A stretch of 64,000 nucleotides of DNA, taken from contig CALDLG010000021.1 in the NCBI GenBank assembly GCA_937910785.1, positions 9,589 to 73,588 on the forward strand. The letters run 5' to 3'. Shown piece by piece: positions 41,225 to 49,583 of this stretch. Under the pieces are notes generated by a model that was given only the letters and a program-made list of their open reading frames with translations, had not been told where the DNA came from and made no database searches. This DNA is from an uncultured Lachnospiraceae bacterium (GTDB taxonomy: Bacteria > Bacillota > Clostridia > Lachnospirales > Lachnospiraceae). The translations under genes and the position numbers were made by a program. The stretch's first letter is position 1. Each line of letters starts with the position of its first letter.

Positions 41225-43441
41225 TTACACTATGGACTCACATGCCTGTACCCTGTCTTTTCCGTTTACCATTCGGAATTCTTTCTGATAGGCCGGATAT
41301 TCCTTCTTTTCCGCAGGCATCGGAAGTCCCCCTTCCATCAGTGCGGAACCGGTATAATATTTTCCGGTCTCAACATCTTCATACAGCGCATCCGGCATGA
41401 GGCCCTTTAACTTCACATAAGTTATCGTCATGTTGCCATGATTCTCTAACAGCACAACATTCAAAAGCACCGTTTTTTGATCTTTCGCCCCGAACATCCA
41501 TGCCGCACAGGCATCCTGAAATGGATTCGACAGACGATAATAATTACCGTTTTGAATCAGCTCCCCGTACTTCCTGTATTGTACGATCTGCTCTTTTATC
41601 TCTTCTTTTTCCTCCTCCGTCAGTTCCTTCGTCGCAAGCTCATAGCCGAAAGTCCCCGCCATAGCCACTACGCCCCGCGTATGCAGGCTCGTACTGCGGC
41701 CTGTCTGATGATTCGGCGACGCCGACACATGAGAACCAACCGACGATACCGGATAGAAAAACGACGTTCCGTATTGAATCCGCAGTCTGTCCACCGCGTC
41801 CGTATTATCACTGCACCAGATCTGCGGCGTATAATACAACATGCCCGCATCGAACCGGCCGCCTCCGCCGCTGCATCCCTCTATCAGAAGATCCGGATAC
41901 CGCTGCATCAGCTTTTCCAGAAAATCATAAACGCCGAGCACATAATCATAGGTCACTCTGCCCGGACAGTTAACTGCGGAATATACTTCCGCAATACTGC
42001 GGTTCATATCCCATTTGACATATTCGATGTTCCCCTGATCCAATATGTCGCAAATATGTTCAAATATTAATTTCCTTACATCTGTTCTTGAAAAATCAAG
42101 CATCAACTGATTCCTGCCGCGCACAGGCTTTCTTCCCGGAATCCTCATGGCCCAGTCCGGATGTTCCCGGTACAGATCACTGTTCTCCGAAACCATTTCC
42201 GGCTCAATCCAGATACCGAATTTCACACCGGCCTCATTAACGCCCCGAATCAAATCTCCCAGCGTACAGCCCAGCTTTTCCTCATTCACCTGCCAGTCGC
42301 CGAGTCCGCTGTTGTCATCATCTCTTTTGCCAAACCAGCCGTCATCCATTACGACCATGTCAATGCCAAGCTCCGCCGCGCTCTCCGCCAGCTTCAGAAT
42401 CGTCTCCCCATTGAAATCAAAGTAGGCAGCCTCCCAGCTGTTCAACAGAATCGGTCTCGTCTGTCTGCTGTATTTTCCTCTGCATATATGCTCTCTGATA
42501 CAGCGATGATATCGCTGGGATAACTCTGTAAATCCATTGTTCGAGCAGGTATGAATCGTCTCCGGAACGACCAGCTTCTCTCCTTTTGCCAGCGGATAAT
42601 GGAAGTTTTCTCCATGCAGTCCCATGATTGCCCTCGTCTGGTCATACTGGTCCTTCTCCGCCTCAAACAGAAAGTTTCCACTGTAAACGAATACCATGCC
42701 ATAACAACATCCGAAATCCTCTCCTGCTCCTTTTTCCGCCAGAATCACTGCCGGATTGTACTGATGGCTGGAGGTTCCTCTGCGGCTGCCGACCGCATAA
42801 CATCCATGGGCGATCTCGGCCCGCTGCAGGTTCCGTTCCATTGCGTGTCTTCCATAAAAGCTGAGCAATTCGTAATCTCCTGTCAGGAAATCCAAACAGG
42901 ACGAAGCTGCCTTCTCCACGATAATTTCTTCTTCCCCACAGTTTACAATGACCGCGCTTCTCGTAATGATATCTTCTCTGGCAAGTACCCCGTATAAAAG
43001 GCATACCTGCACGCCGCTTACGGCATCCTCCAGAATGATTTCCAACGTCTGTGCTTCTTCTTCTTTCGCATGGACCGCCGGAAGCCCCGGCAGTCCATAC
43101 TTTCCTTCTTTTATTTCATGACGGACATAACGCAGATCACAGCAATCCGAACCATCCGCATTATGAATGACAAGCGCACTGTTCCGATAATCCCCCACAC
43201 CCAGCACCGGGTATTCCTGCGGCAGCACATCCAGCGAATAGGTTCTGTCATCTCCCACATCCGCAGGATTGCCGGAAAAACCTCTGTCGTAATATGTCAA
43301 CAGGTAATCCATATCGCCGGAAATACTACTCCCATAATACAGGTGCAGCAAGAAGCCGAAATCATCTACTTTCATCTGATAAGTGGTATGTTCCGTTTGC
43401 AGTGTAAATATCCGCTTCTCACGTTGATAATGAATCGCCAT
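41225..43441 (-). CDS. GH36 alpha-galactosidase
   Basis: A 738-residue cytoplasmic enzyme that releases galactose from alpha-galactosides such as melibiose or raffinose. An N-terminal beta supersandwich leads to a (beta/alpha)8 barrel. The nucleophile Asp is in YVKWDMNRSI (about 478), with LIEGCSGGGGRFDAGMLYY after it, and the acid/base Asp is in WCSDNTDAVDR (about 545). No signal peptide. The last gene of the sugar operon, it follows the MalG-like permease gene by 20 bases. GGGAGTTATT precedes the ATG. Confidence 0.94.
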   Translation of the reverse strand: MAIHYQREKRIFTLQTEHTTYQMKVDDFGFLLHLYYGSSISGDMDYLLTYYDRGFSGNPADVGDDRTYSLDVLPQEYPVLGVGDYRNSALVIHNADGSDCCDLRYVRHEIKEGKYGLPGLPAVHAKEEEAQTLEIILEDAVSGVQVCLLYGVLAREDIITRSAVIVNCGEEEIIVEKAASSCLDFLTGDYELLSFYGRHAMERNLQRAEIAHGCYAVGSRRGTSSHQYNPAVILAEKGAGEDFGCCYGMVFVYSGNFLFEAEKDQYDQTRAIMGLHGENFHYPLAKGEKLVVPETIHTCSNNGFTELSQRYHRCIREHICRGKYSRQTRPILLNSWEAAYFDFNGETILKLAESAAELGIDMVVMDDGWFGKRDDDNSGLGDWQVNEEKLGCTLGDLIRGVNEAGVKFGIWIEPEMVSENSDLYREHPDWAMRIPGRKPVRGRNQLMLDFSRTDVRKLIFEHICDILDQGNIEYVKWDMNRSIAEVYSAVNCPGRVTYDYVLGVYDFLEKLMQRYPDLLIEGCSGGGGRFDAGMLYYTPQIWCSDNTDAVDRLRIQYGTSFFYPVSSVGSHVSASPNHQTGRSTSLHTRGVVAMAGTFGYELATKELTEEEKEEIKEQIVQYRKYGELIQNGNYYRLSNPFQDACAAWMFGAKDQKTVLLNVVLLENHGNMTITYVKLKGLMPDALYEDVETGKYYTGSALMEGGLPMPAEKKEYPAYQKEFRMVNGKDRVQACESIV

Positions 43442-43461
43442 AATAACTCCCGTCCTTTTTC

Positions 43462-44304
43462 TTATTTGACAGCCCCATTCACAACTCCGTTCAGAATCTG
43501 CTTCTGACAGATCAGATAGAAGATCAGAATCGGAATCAGCGACAACAGATAAGAGGCAAATGCCAGATTATAGTTTGTTCCGAACTGCGACTGGAAATTC
43601 AGCTGTGCAAGCGGCAGCGTATTCTGAGAAGAACCTGCCATAATAACGAGCGGCGTCATAACGTCATTCCATACTGCCAGCGCCGTAATGACCGCAACCG
43701 TCGCATGCATCGGTTTCATAATCGGAAAAATAATCTTCCAGTAGGTCCGCCAGGTGGACGCACCGTCTACCCTGGCCGCTTCTTCAAGCGCCAGCGGAAT
43801 ATTTACAAGATACCCCGAATACAGCATGACATTCATCGGCATATAGAACACGACATACAAAATAACAACGCCCGCCCAGTTCGCCAGTCCAAGCTCCGCG
43901 GTCTGCTTTGCCAGAGGCATCATCAGAATTGCGAAGGGTACAAACATACCGCTGACGATAAAAAGATAAACAAAATTATAGAACTTGCTTTTTTTATTTC
44001 TTCCTAAAGTATATCCCATTAAGGAGTGAATAATAATCGATAATACAACGGTCAATACGGAGATCAGAAGGCTGTTCCGCAAAGAATTCCAGAAATCCGT
44101 TACTTCCATTGCCTCTCTGAAATTATCGAAACTCCAGGTTTTCGGCAGGGACAAAAGTCCACTGATGCTGTTTGTCATTTCCGAAGGCTGCTTGAAGGCG
44201 ATGATAATCGTCATATACAGCGGAAAAATAATCGTCGAAAGGCCGAGTATCAACAGCACCATGACAGTTTTATTGGCTTTCACCGCACTTGTTGTGTTTT
44301 TCAT
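43462..44304 (-). CDS. Carbohydrate ABC transporter permease (MalG type)
   Basis: A 280-residue inner-membrane permease with about six helices; the cytoplasmic coupling motif EEAARVDGASTWRTYWKIIFPIMKP fits the EAA loop, and the C-terminus ILNGVVNGAVK is typical of this subfamily. It overlaps the partner permease by ATGA (4 bases). It works with the binding protein at 45178 and the MalF-type permease; the ATPase is not encoded here and is probably a shared MsmX-type subunit encoded elsewhere. Confidence 0.93.
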   Translation of the reverse strand: MKNTTSAVKANKTVMVLLILGLSTIIFPLYMTIIIAFKQPSEMTNSISGLLSLPKTWSFDNFREAMEVTDFWNSLRNSLLISVLTVVLSIIIHSLMGYTLGRNKKSKFYNFVYLFIVSGMFVPFAILMMPLAKQTAELGLANWAGVVILYVVFYMPMNVMLYSGYLVNIPLALEEAARVDGASTWRTYWKIIFPIMKPMHATVAVITALAVWNDVMTPLVIMAGSSQNTLPLAQLNFQSQFGTNYNLAFASYLLSLIPILIFYLICQKQILNGVVNGAVK

Positions 44305-45167
44305 AACTGCTCCTCCTTTGATCCGGAAAATTTCATCTGCGCAACAGAAATAGCGACAATTACAATAAAGAATACAACCGCGTTCGCACTCTGGAATCCA
44401 AACTGCCCGCCCGACATACCATTGTTATAGATCAGGTAGGAAATGGACTCGGTGCTCTGGGCCGGACCACCCTTGGTCAATGCCATGATCTGATCGAATA
44501 CCATCAGGAAGTTCTTCACGCTGAGCACCATATTGATGGAGAAAAACGGAATGATCAGCGGGAACGTCAGATGACGGAACTGCTTCCATCCGGTAGCCCC
44601 GTCCAGGCCGCCCGCCTCGTATACGTCCTCCGGCACCGTCTGAAGACCGGAAATATAAATGATGGTATTCATGGCAATCGCCTGCCATGCGCAAACGATC
44701 ATAATACCGATCCATGCCTTATTCGGGCTCGAAAGAATACTCGTGCTCATGCTCTCTATTCCGACCATATCCGCCAGCGCTGGCAGAATGTAGGTAAAGA
44801 AATAATTGAAAATATAACCGACAACGAGGGAGCCTAAAATGTTCGGCAGAAAATACGCTCCGCGGAAAAATCCCTTTGCGCGGATCTTGCTGTTCAATCC
44901 GAGCGCCAGAATCAGGCTGATAATATTGACTACGATCGTTGTCACAACAGCCAGTTTAATTGTAAATAAGTAAGATTTGCCGACGCGGGCATCCGAAAAC
45001 AGGTCTACATAGTTTCGGATTCCTACCCAGTCATAACTTCCGAATCCTCTGAAATTCGTAAAACTGTAGATTACACCCCGAATCAGAGGAATTGTATTAA
45101 AGCAGACAAACAGTCCCAGAATCGGAATCGTAATCAGTAAAAATGTTCTCTGTCTATCATTTTTCAT
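44301..45167 (-). CDS. Carbohydrate ABC transporter permease (MalF type)
   Basis: A 288-residue permease with six helices, an opening helix LLITIPILGLFVCFNTIPLI and the EAA loop DVYEAGGLDGATGWKQFRHLTFPLI. ATG at 45167 is chosen over the open frame to 45257, because homologues begin shortly before the first helix and the longer frame reads back into the binding-protein gene. It follows that gene by 10 bases. Confidence 0.92.
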   Translation of the reverse strand: MKNDRQRTFLLITIPILGLFVCFNTIPLIRGVIYSFTNFRGFGSYDWVGIRNYVDLFSDARVGKSYLFTIKLAVVTTIVVNIISLILALGLNSKIRAKGFFRGAYFLPNILGSLVVGYIFNYFFTYILPALADMVGIESMSTSILSSPNKAWIGIMIVCAWQAIAMNTIIYISGLQTVPEDVYEAGGLDGATGWKQFRHLTFPLIIPFFSINMVLSVKNFLMVFDQIMALTKGGPAQSTESISYLIYNNGMSGGQFGFQSANAVVFFIVIVAISVAQMKFSGSKEEQL

Positions 45168-45177
45168 AATTTCTGTT

Positions 45178-46464
45178 CTACTCCTTTCCGCCGTTTGCGG
45201 CTTCATAGTCCTGCACCATACGGATGATATCTCTGTTATACCGCTGCCAGTTCGCATCGAAGTTCGCCAGGAAGTTATCCGTATTCTGCTCGATCAGATA
45301 AGTCTGTAATAACGCATCCACCGACATTTCCGAAGGATAATAGTGATCCTGATAGTCCGTCATGTTTCCGGACTCAATGAACGCAAGCATACCGTCCAGC
45401 ATGGAAGAAAGCTGAAAATCTCCTGTTTTGCAGGGAACCGCGTTCTGGTCATCTATATACTTCTGCAGATTTTCGTCCGCGTAGAGGAAATTCAATACCT
45501 CATAGGCCGCCTCCTTGTTTTCGCAGTTGGCCATCACGCAGAAACCAAGATCGATGCCGGAGTTCAGCGTCCGATCGTCCGCCGAATCTCCTGCCGGCAT
45601 AACAAAGGAGTCGATGTTCAGATCGGGATTTACGGACAGAATCTGCGGTGTGGCATAGCTTCCGATGGTGTACATCGCCGATTCGCCTCTCGCAAAAGCC
45701 GTGCAGGCATCATTATAGCTGTATGCAAACGGTCCTTCCGGTCCGTAAGGCAGAAGCTGCAAGTATTTCTCCGCCAGCTCTCTGTATTCCGTCGTAAAGT
45801 TTGTCTGCCCTCTGTTCACCTGTTTGGTTGTATCCGAAGGCGAAAGCTCTACGGCCATCGCGTTCCAGGGCGCAAGACAGGTCCATGTGTCCTTAAAGCC
45901 AAAATAGAACGGAAGAATTCCTTCGGCCTGAATCTCGTCACACAGCGCCACAAGTTCATCCCATGTCGTGGGAATCTGCCAGCCATGCTCTTCAAACATA
46001 TCCCTGTTGTAAAGAACGCCCGCCGCATTCGCCACATACGGTACAATATAGGTTCCGTCCGTCGGAACCAGTTCCAGCGATTCGGCTATATCCAGATACC
46101 CCTGATTAATATACTGCATTCCTTCATAGCCCGAAACGTCTGACAGAATTTCCGCATCCACGAAATAGGAATAATTGATATCCCCTCCGATTCCGATAAT
46201 ATCCGGATAATCCTCTCTGATAAACCTCGTTTTCAAAATCGTCATTGCATCATTGGGGGAGCTGATTGTCAGATGAATATCGTCGTGCGTCGCATTGAAC
46301 TCTTCCTCGACCACTTTGAAGTAATTGGCCGCTTCCGGTTTGTACTGCACAATTTCGATTTCGATCTTTCCATCGTCTGAAGAAGCTCCGCAACCCTGAA
46401 CCGCAAACGCTGCTGCCGCACAGCATAATGTCAGTTTCAGGCATCTTATTCCTTTCCTTTTCAT
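45178..46464 (-). CDS. Sugar ABC transporter substrate-binding lipoprotein
   Basis: A 428-residue extracellular binding protein. It has a lipoprotein signal (CCAAAAFAVQGC, lipobox Cys25) and the family stretches FKVVEEEFNATHDDI, YPDIIGIGGD, IVPYVANAAGVLYNRDMFEEHGWQIPTTWDEL and a C-terminal FLANFDANWQRY. GGGAAGGAG precedes the ATG. It is the first gene of the alpha-galactoside operon and, from the alpha-galactosidase gene, probably binds raffinose-type or melibiose-type sugars. Confidence 0.92.
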   Translation of the reverse strand: MKRKGIRCLKLTLCCAAAAFAVQGCGASSDDGKIEIEIVQYKPEAANYFKVVEEEFNATHDDIHLTISSPNDAMTILKTRFIREDYPDIIGIGGDINYSYFVDAEILSDVSGYEGMQYINQGYLDIAESLELVPTDGTYIVPYVANAAGVLYNRDMFEEHGWQIPTTWDELVALCDEIQAEGILPFYFGFKDTWTCLAPWNAMAVELSPSDTTKQVNRGQTNFTTEYRELAEKYLQLLPYGPEGPFAYSYNDACTAFARGESAMYTIGSYATPQILSVNPDLNIDSFVMPAGDSADDRTLNSGIDLGFCVMANCENKEAAYEVLNFLYADENLQKYIDDQNAVPCKTGDFQLSSMLDGMLAFIESGNMTDYQDHYYPSEMSVDALLQTYLIEQNTDNFLANFDANWQRYNRDIIRMVQDYEAANGGKE

Positions 46465-46508
46465 AGCTTTTCTCCTTCCCTGTTTTAGTAAAAAAATTTT
46501 AACATACC

Positions 46509-46569
46509 TTTATGCGACGTGTAAATAACACTATTTTGTACATTTTATGCCTTTATGCTATGTTTATGC
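46509..46569. promoter_or_regulatory. Repeated TTTATGC motifs, putative AraC-type operator
   Basis: TTTATGC occurs at 46509, 46544, 46552 and 46563 in the 286-base divergent region between the sugar operon and the AraC gene. Spacings are 35, 8 and 11 bases. Tandem sites of this kind suit AraC regulators. Confidence 0.4.
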
Positions 46570-46667
46570 TATTTATTGGAATTGATGTAGCATTTTGGTA
46601 TATATGCAAAAGAAAATGGGGTATCCTTCCGAAAAGAAGATTGTACCTTTCCGAAAAAAGGTTCGCC

Positions 46668-46696
46668 TTGAAATGCCGGCCTTCTTCCTGTACAAT
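46668..46696 (+). promoter_or_regulatory. Promoter of the AraC gene of the sugar locus
   Basis: TTGAAA (46668-46673) and TACAAT (46691-46696) are 17 bases apart, 55 bases before the start. Confidence 0.6.
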
Positions 46697-46750
46697 CTAA
46701 ACATGCAGGAACAGGTATCCTGACATTATGGAAAAGGAAAAGGAATTTTT

Positions 46751-47605
46751 ATGAGCGAAGTGATTTTTTCTGTTTTTCCAAGCGAAAATTTTGTCGATCT
46801 GGGATTGTATCAGTTTGGATGGGAGCAGTGCGATCCGTCTCATTCCTTCGGACCGGCGGCAAGAAATCATTATCTTTTCCATTTCTGCCTGTCCGGAACC
46901 GGAACGCTGTATGCAAATAATTCCAAAGGCACCACCGATATCTGGCAAATCAAAAGCGGGCAGGGATTCATGATCTTTCCGCATCAGGTATGTACCTATA
47001 TCGCGGATCACGAAATTCCCTGGGAATATGTCTGGATCGAATTTGACGGACTCCGGGCCAAAGAGACCGTGGAACTGACCGGCCTTTCTGTTGATCAGCC
47101 GGTCTACAGGGCGCGCTATAAGGATATCCTGGAATCCATGAAGCAGGAAATGCTGTATATTGTCAATCACAGGGACGAATCCCCTTTTCACCTGATCGGC
47201 CATCTTTATCTTTTTATCGACAGCTTCGTCCGTTCCGCAACCTCCGGGCAGATCAACAAGGGAAACAGCCTGCGCGACTTCTATATTAAGGAAGCTTTCT
47301 CCTTTATCGAGCAAAACTTTCAAAATGATATTTCCATTGAGGAAATCGCATCCTTCTGCGGTCTCAACCGCAGCTATTTCGGAAAAATTTTCCGGGAAAA
47401 TACAGGGAAGTCCCCACAGGACTTCCTGATCTCTTACCGCATGACCAAAGCGACAGAGCTGCTAAAACTGACCCGCCTTTCCATCGGGGACGTCGGAAAC
47501 GCGGTAGGTTATCCGAACCAGCTTCACTTTTCCAGAGCTTTCAAAAACACCTACGGCATTTCTCCCAGACAATGGCGAAATGAAAATTGCGGCGGCATGC
47601 AGTGA
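46751..47605 (+). CDS. AraC family regulator of the alpha-galactoside operon
   Basis: A 284-residue regulator. The N-terminal cupin domain has HYLFHFCLSGTGTLYANN and WQIKSGQGFMIFPHQ; the C-terminal part has two HTH motifs (ISIEEIASFCGLNRSYFGKIFREN and GDVGNAVGYPNQLHFSRAFKNTYG) ending GISPRQWR. It resembles MsmR/RafR-type activators of raffinose or melibiose operons. It is divergent from the binding-protein gene and likely controls it through sites in between. Confidence 0.9.
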   Translation: MSEVIFSVFPSENFVDLGLYQFGWEQCDPSHSFGPAARNHYLFHFCLSGTGTLYANNSKGTTDIWQIKSGQGFMIFPHQVCTYIADHEIPWEYVWIEFDGLRAKETVELTGLSVDQPVYRARYKDILESMKQEMLYIVNHRDESPFHLIGHLYLFIDSFVRSATSGQINKGNSLRDFYIKEAFSFIEQNFQNDISIEEIASFCGLNRSYFGKIFRENTGKSPQDFLISYRMTKATELLKLTRLSIGDVGNAVGYPNQLHFSRAFKNTYGISPRQWRNENCGGMQ

Positions 47606-47614
47606 ACCGGGCAT

Positions 47615-47674
47615 AAAAACAGGAGCGCTTTCCGCCGGGCTTTAGCGGCGCCTGGCGGAGTCCCTCCTGTTTTT
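47615..47674. terminator. Bidirectional terminator between the AraC and DUF4353-like genes
   Basis: AAAAACAGGAG (47615-47625) pairs with CTCCTGTTTTT (47664-47674), with an inner TCCGCC/GGCGGA stem. T-runs flank both ends. Confidence 0.8.
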
Positions 47675-47678
47675 CCTT

Positions 47679-48995
47679 TTATTTACCTGCCGAAATACGA
47701 TCCTGTCTGATTTCCACGCTTTCTTCACCCACGAACAGTGTATAGGTCTCCCCCTGTTTCAGCTGCGGACAGCTGAACACAACGGAAGCCCCCGTCTTAG
47801 CCGCCGTATGGCGATACAGTTCGCTTCCCCCGGCATCCGTAATCACAATTTCGCTTCCCGCTTCATACGGTTGATCCAGAAGCCAGCGAAAAGAGCATTG
47901 CTCCGAGCTCTCATCAAAGGTCTCCGCCATGCCGGAACTGCCGATTGCCAGAACCATTCCGCCTTTAATCCGGCAGATTCCGTCATTTTCCTTCCCATAA
48001 TCGAGCGGTCCGTCATCGTCTTTCGTGGGTCCGTCGATCACGATCTCTCCTCCTTCAATCAAAAGATTTCCATTGGAATCCAGCCCGTCTCCCTCCGCGT
48101 CAATATACAGCCGGCCGCCACGGATGATCAGATTCGGCATCGTCTCCACGATATCCCCGGAGGAGTTCTTTTTCTTTTTATCCTCCCCGCCATTGGCGTT
48201 GATGCCGTCATCCTCTGCCGCAATCTCTATTGTACCGCCTTCTATGAAAACCTGATTCGCCTCCAGTCCTTCCTCTGCTTTCGTAATCCGAAGGTTTCCT
48301 CCGGAGATTAACAGCTCATGCTTCGCCTGAATCCCTTTTCCACCGGCATCAATTCGGAAACTTCCCCCCTCTATCGTCACCGAATCTTTTCCTTTGAGGG
48401 CATTGCCAACAGCCTTGACTTCGATATATCCGCTCTCAATCCAAAGGTCTGCTTTGGACTGAATTCCATGATTCAGGTTTCCAATGACCCGAAGCAGTCC
48501 TTTCCCCGTAATCTCCAGATCCCCTTCCGCATAGATGACCGCTCTGTCTCCCTTCTTATCATCCTTCCTGCCGCTTTCCAGTTGATTCTCCGTCCCTTCC
48601 GTCAGCAATATGGCCGCATGTTCGGCATGTTCTATAAAAACAGCCGCTTCCGACGGGTTGCTGATACTGGCGCCGCAAAACTCCAGCAGGACGATTTCAT
48701 CGTCATCGCTGTCCACATAAATCTGTCCGTTCTCCAGCGTCCCTTCTATCCGGTAATGCCCTCCCTGTCCGATAAGCACCGTATCGCCGTCCGCCTCCGC
48801 GCCCGCTCCGGAAATCCTGATGTCCCCCTGGCACAATGTAATATGTGTAAAGTCCTCCCCGTCATTTACCTGCATGAAAAATTTTTCAAGTACGAAAAAT
48901 AAAAGAACGACCAGCAGGGCAGCCGGCAGGAGAATGGTCACTCCGGCCAGTTCCGTATCTTTCTTTGGGTTATTTTGTGTTTTCCGCGTCAGCAT
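47679..48995 (-). CDS. Membrane-anchored carbohydrate-binding domain protein (DUF4353-like)
   Basis: A 438-residue extracytoplasmic protein. A single N-terminal anchor helix (GVTILLPAALLVVLLFFVLEKFF, about 18-40) is followed by a parallel-beta-helix-like series of repeats such as LWIESGYIEVKAVG, VTIEGGSFRIDAGGKG, LLISGGNLRITKAEEG and FIEGGTIEIAAEDDGINANGG. This matches the DUF4353 proteins annotated as carbohydrate-binding. A small beta domain ends the protein. AGGAAAATAA precedes the ATG. Ligand is unknown. Confidence 0.82.
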   Translation of the reverse strand: MLTRKTQNNPKKDTELAGVTILLPAALLVVLLFFVLEKFFMQVNDGEDFTHITLCQGDIRISGAGAEADGDTVLIGQGGHYRIEGTLENGQIYVDSDDDEIVLLEFCGASISNPSEAAVFIEHAEHAAILLTEGTENQLESGRKDDKKGDRAVIYAEGDLEITGKGLLRVIGNLNHGIQSKADLWIESGYIEVKAVGNALKGKDSVTIEGGSFRIDAGGKGIQAKHELLISGGNLRITKAEEGLEANQVFIEGGTIEIAAEDDGINANGGEDKKKKNSSGDIVETMPNLIIRGGRLYIDAEGDGLDSNGNLLIEGGEIVIDGPTKDDDGPLDYGKENDGICRIKGGMVLAIGSSGMAETFDESSEQCSFRWLLDQPYEAGSEIVITDAGGSELYRHTAAKTGASVVFSCPQLKQGETYTLFVGEESVEIRQDRISAGK

Positions 48996-49086
48996 TTATT
49001 TTCCTGACCTCCATCCTTTCCACCTTTTCCGCCTGTCCGGTCACCGGGATATTCACAAATCTCTCTTACTCTCTCTGCTCCTTCTT

Positions 49087-49395
49087 TCATACCTTCCACC
49101 GGCACTTTCCCAGATCCACATGCCCTTCATCCTTAAACGAAACCCCTTCCTTTCGCAGCAGTTCTCCCTGCTCGCGCCATCCCGGCGCAAGACGGCCTGC
49201 ATGATTCACAACCCGGTGGCAGGGATAATCGCCGTAATACTGCGCCATGCCCAGCACTTTTCCGACAAGCCTGGCATTTTTATCCCTGCCGATCAGCTTC
49301 GCGATCTGTCCATAGGTCGCCACACTGCCTTCCGGTATTTCTCCTACTACGGAAAGAATTTCATAAATCAACTCTTCCTGCAAAACAGTCTTCAT
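49087..49395 (-). CDS. MGMT-domain DNA-repair protein
   Basis: A roughly 102-residue protein consisting of only the C-terminal domain of O6-alkylguanine-DNA alkyltransferases: VGEIPEGSVATYGQIAKLIG, KVLGMAQYYGDYPCHRVVNHAG. The acceptor Cys in PCHRV is kept, whereas alkyltransferase-like (Atl) proteins have Trp there. The ATG at 49395 gives a normal domain start; the frame is open upstream to 49587 and an ATG at 49443 is possible. It is the second of two MGMT-type genes in the window (see 58555). Confidence 0.8.
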   Translation of the reverse strand: MKTVLQEELIYEILSVVGEIPEGSVATYGQIAKLIGRDKNARLVGKVLGMAQYYGDYPCHRVVNHAGRLAPGWREQGELLRKEGVSFKDEGHVDLGKCRWKV

Positions 49396-49583
49396 GTCCT
49401 GTACCACCGATTCCTTTCCGCACTGTTTCCGCATTTTCTTCATGGTAACACAGTTTCCGAAATTCTTCAAAGGGATTTCCGTACAGCTGCTTCTCCGTTG
49501 TCCGGATTCTGTTTCCTGACAGGCATAAAAAAAACACCCTAAGATACGCGTATAACGCATATCCAGGGGTGCATAATGCACGG

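Noticed and set aside
49087..49395. Alkyltransferase-like (Atl) protein.
   Set aside because: The motif keeps Cys (PCHRV) where Atl proteins have Trp.
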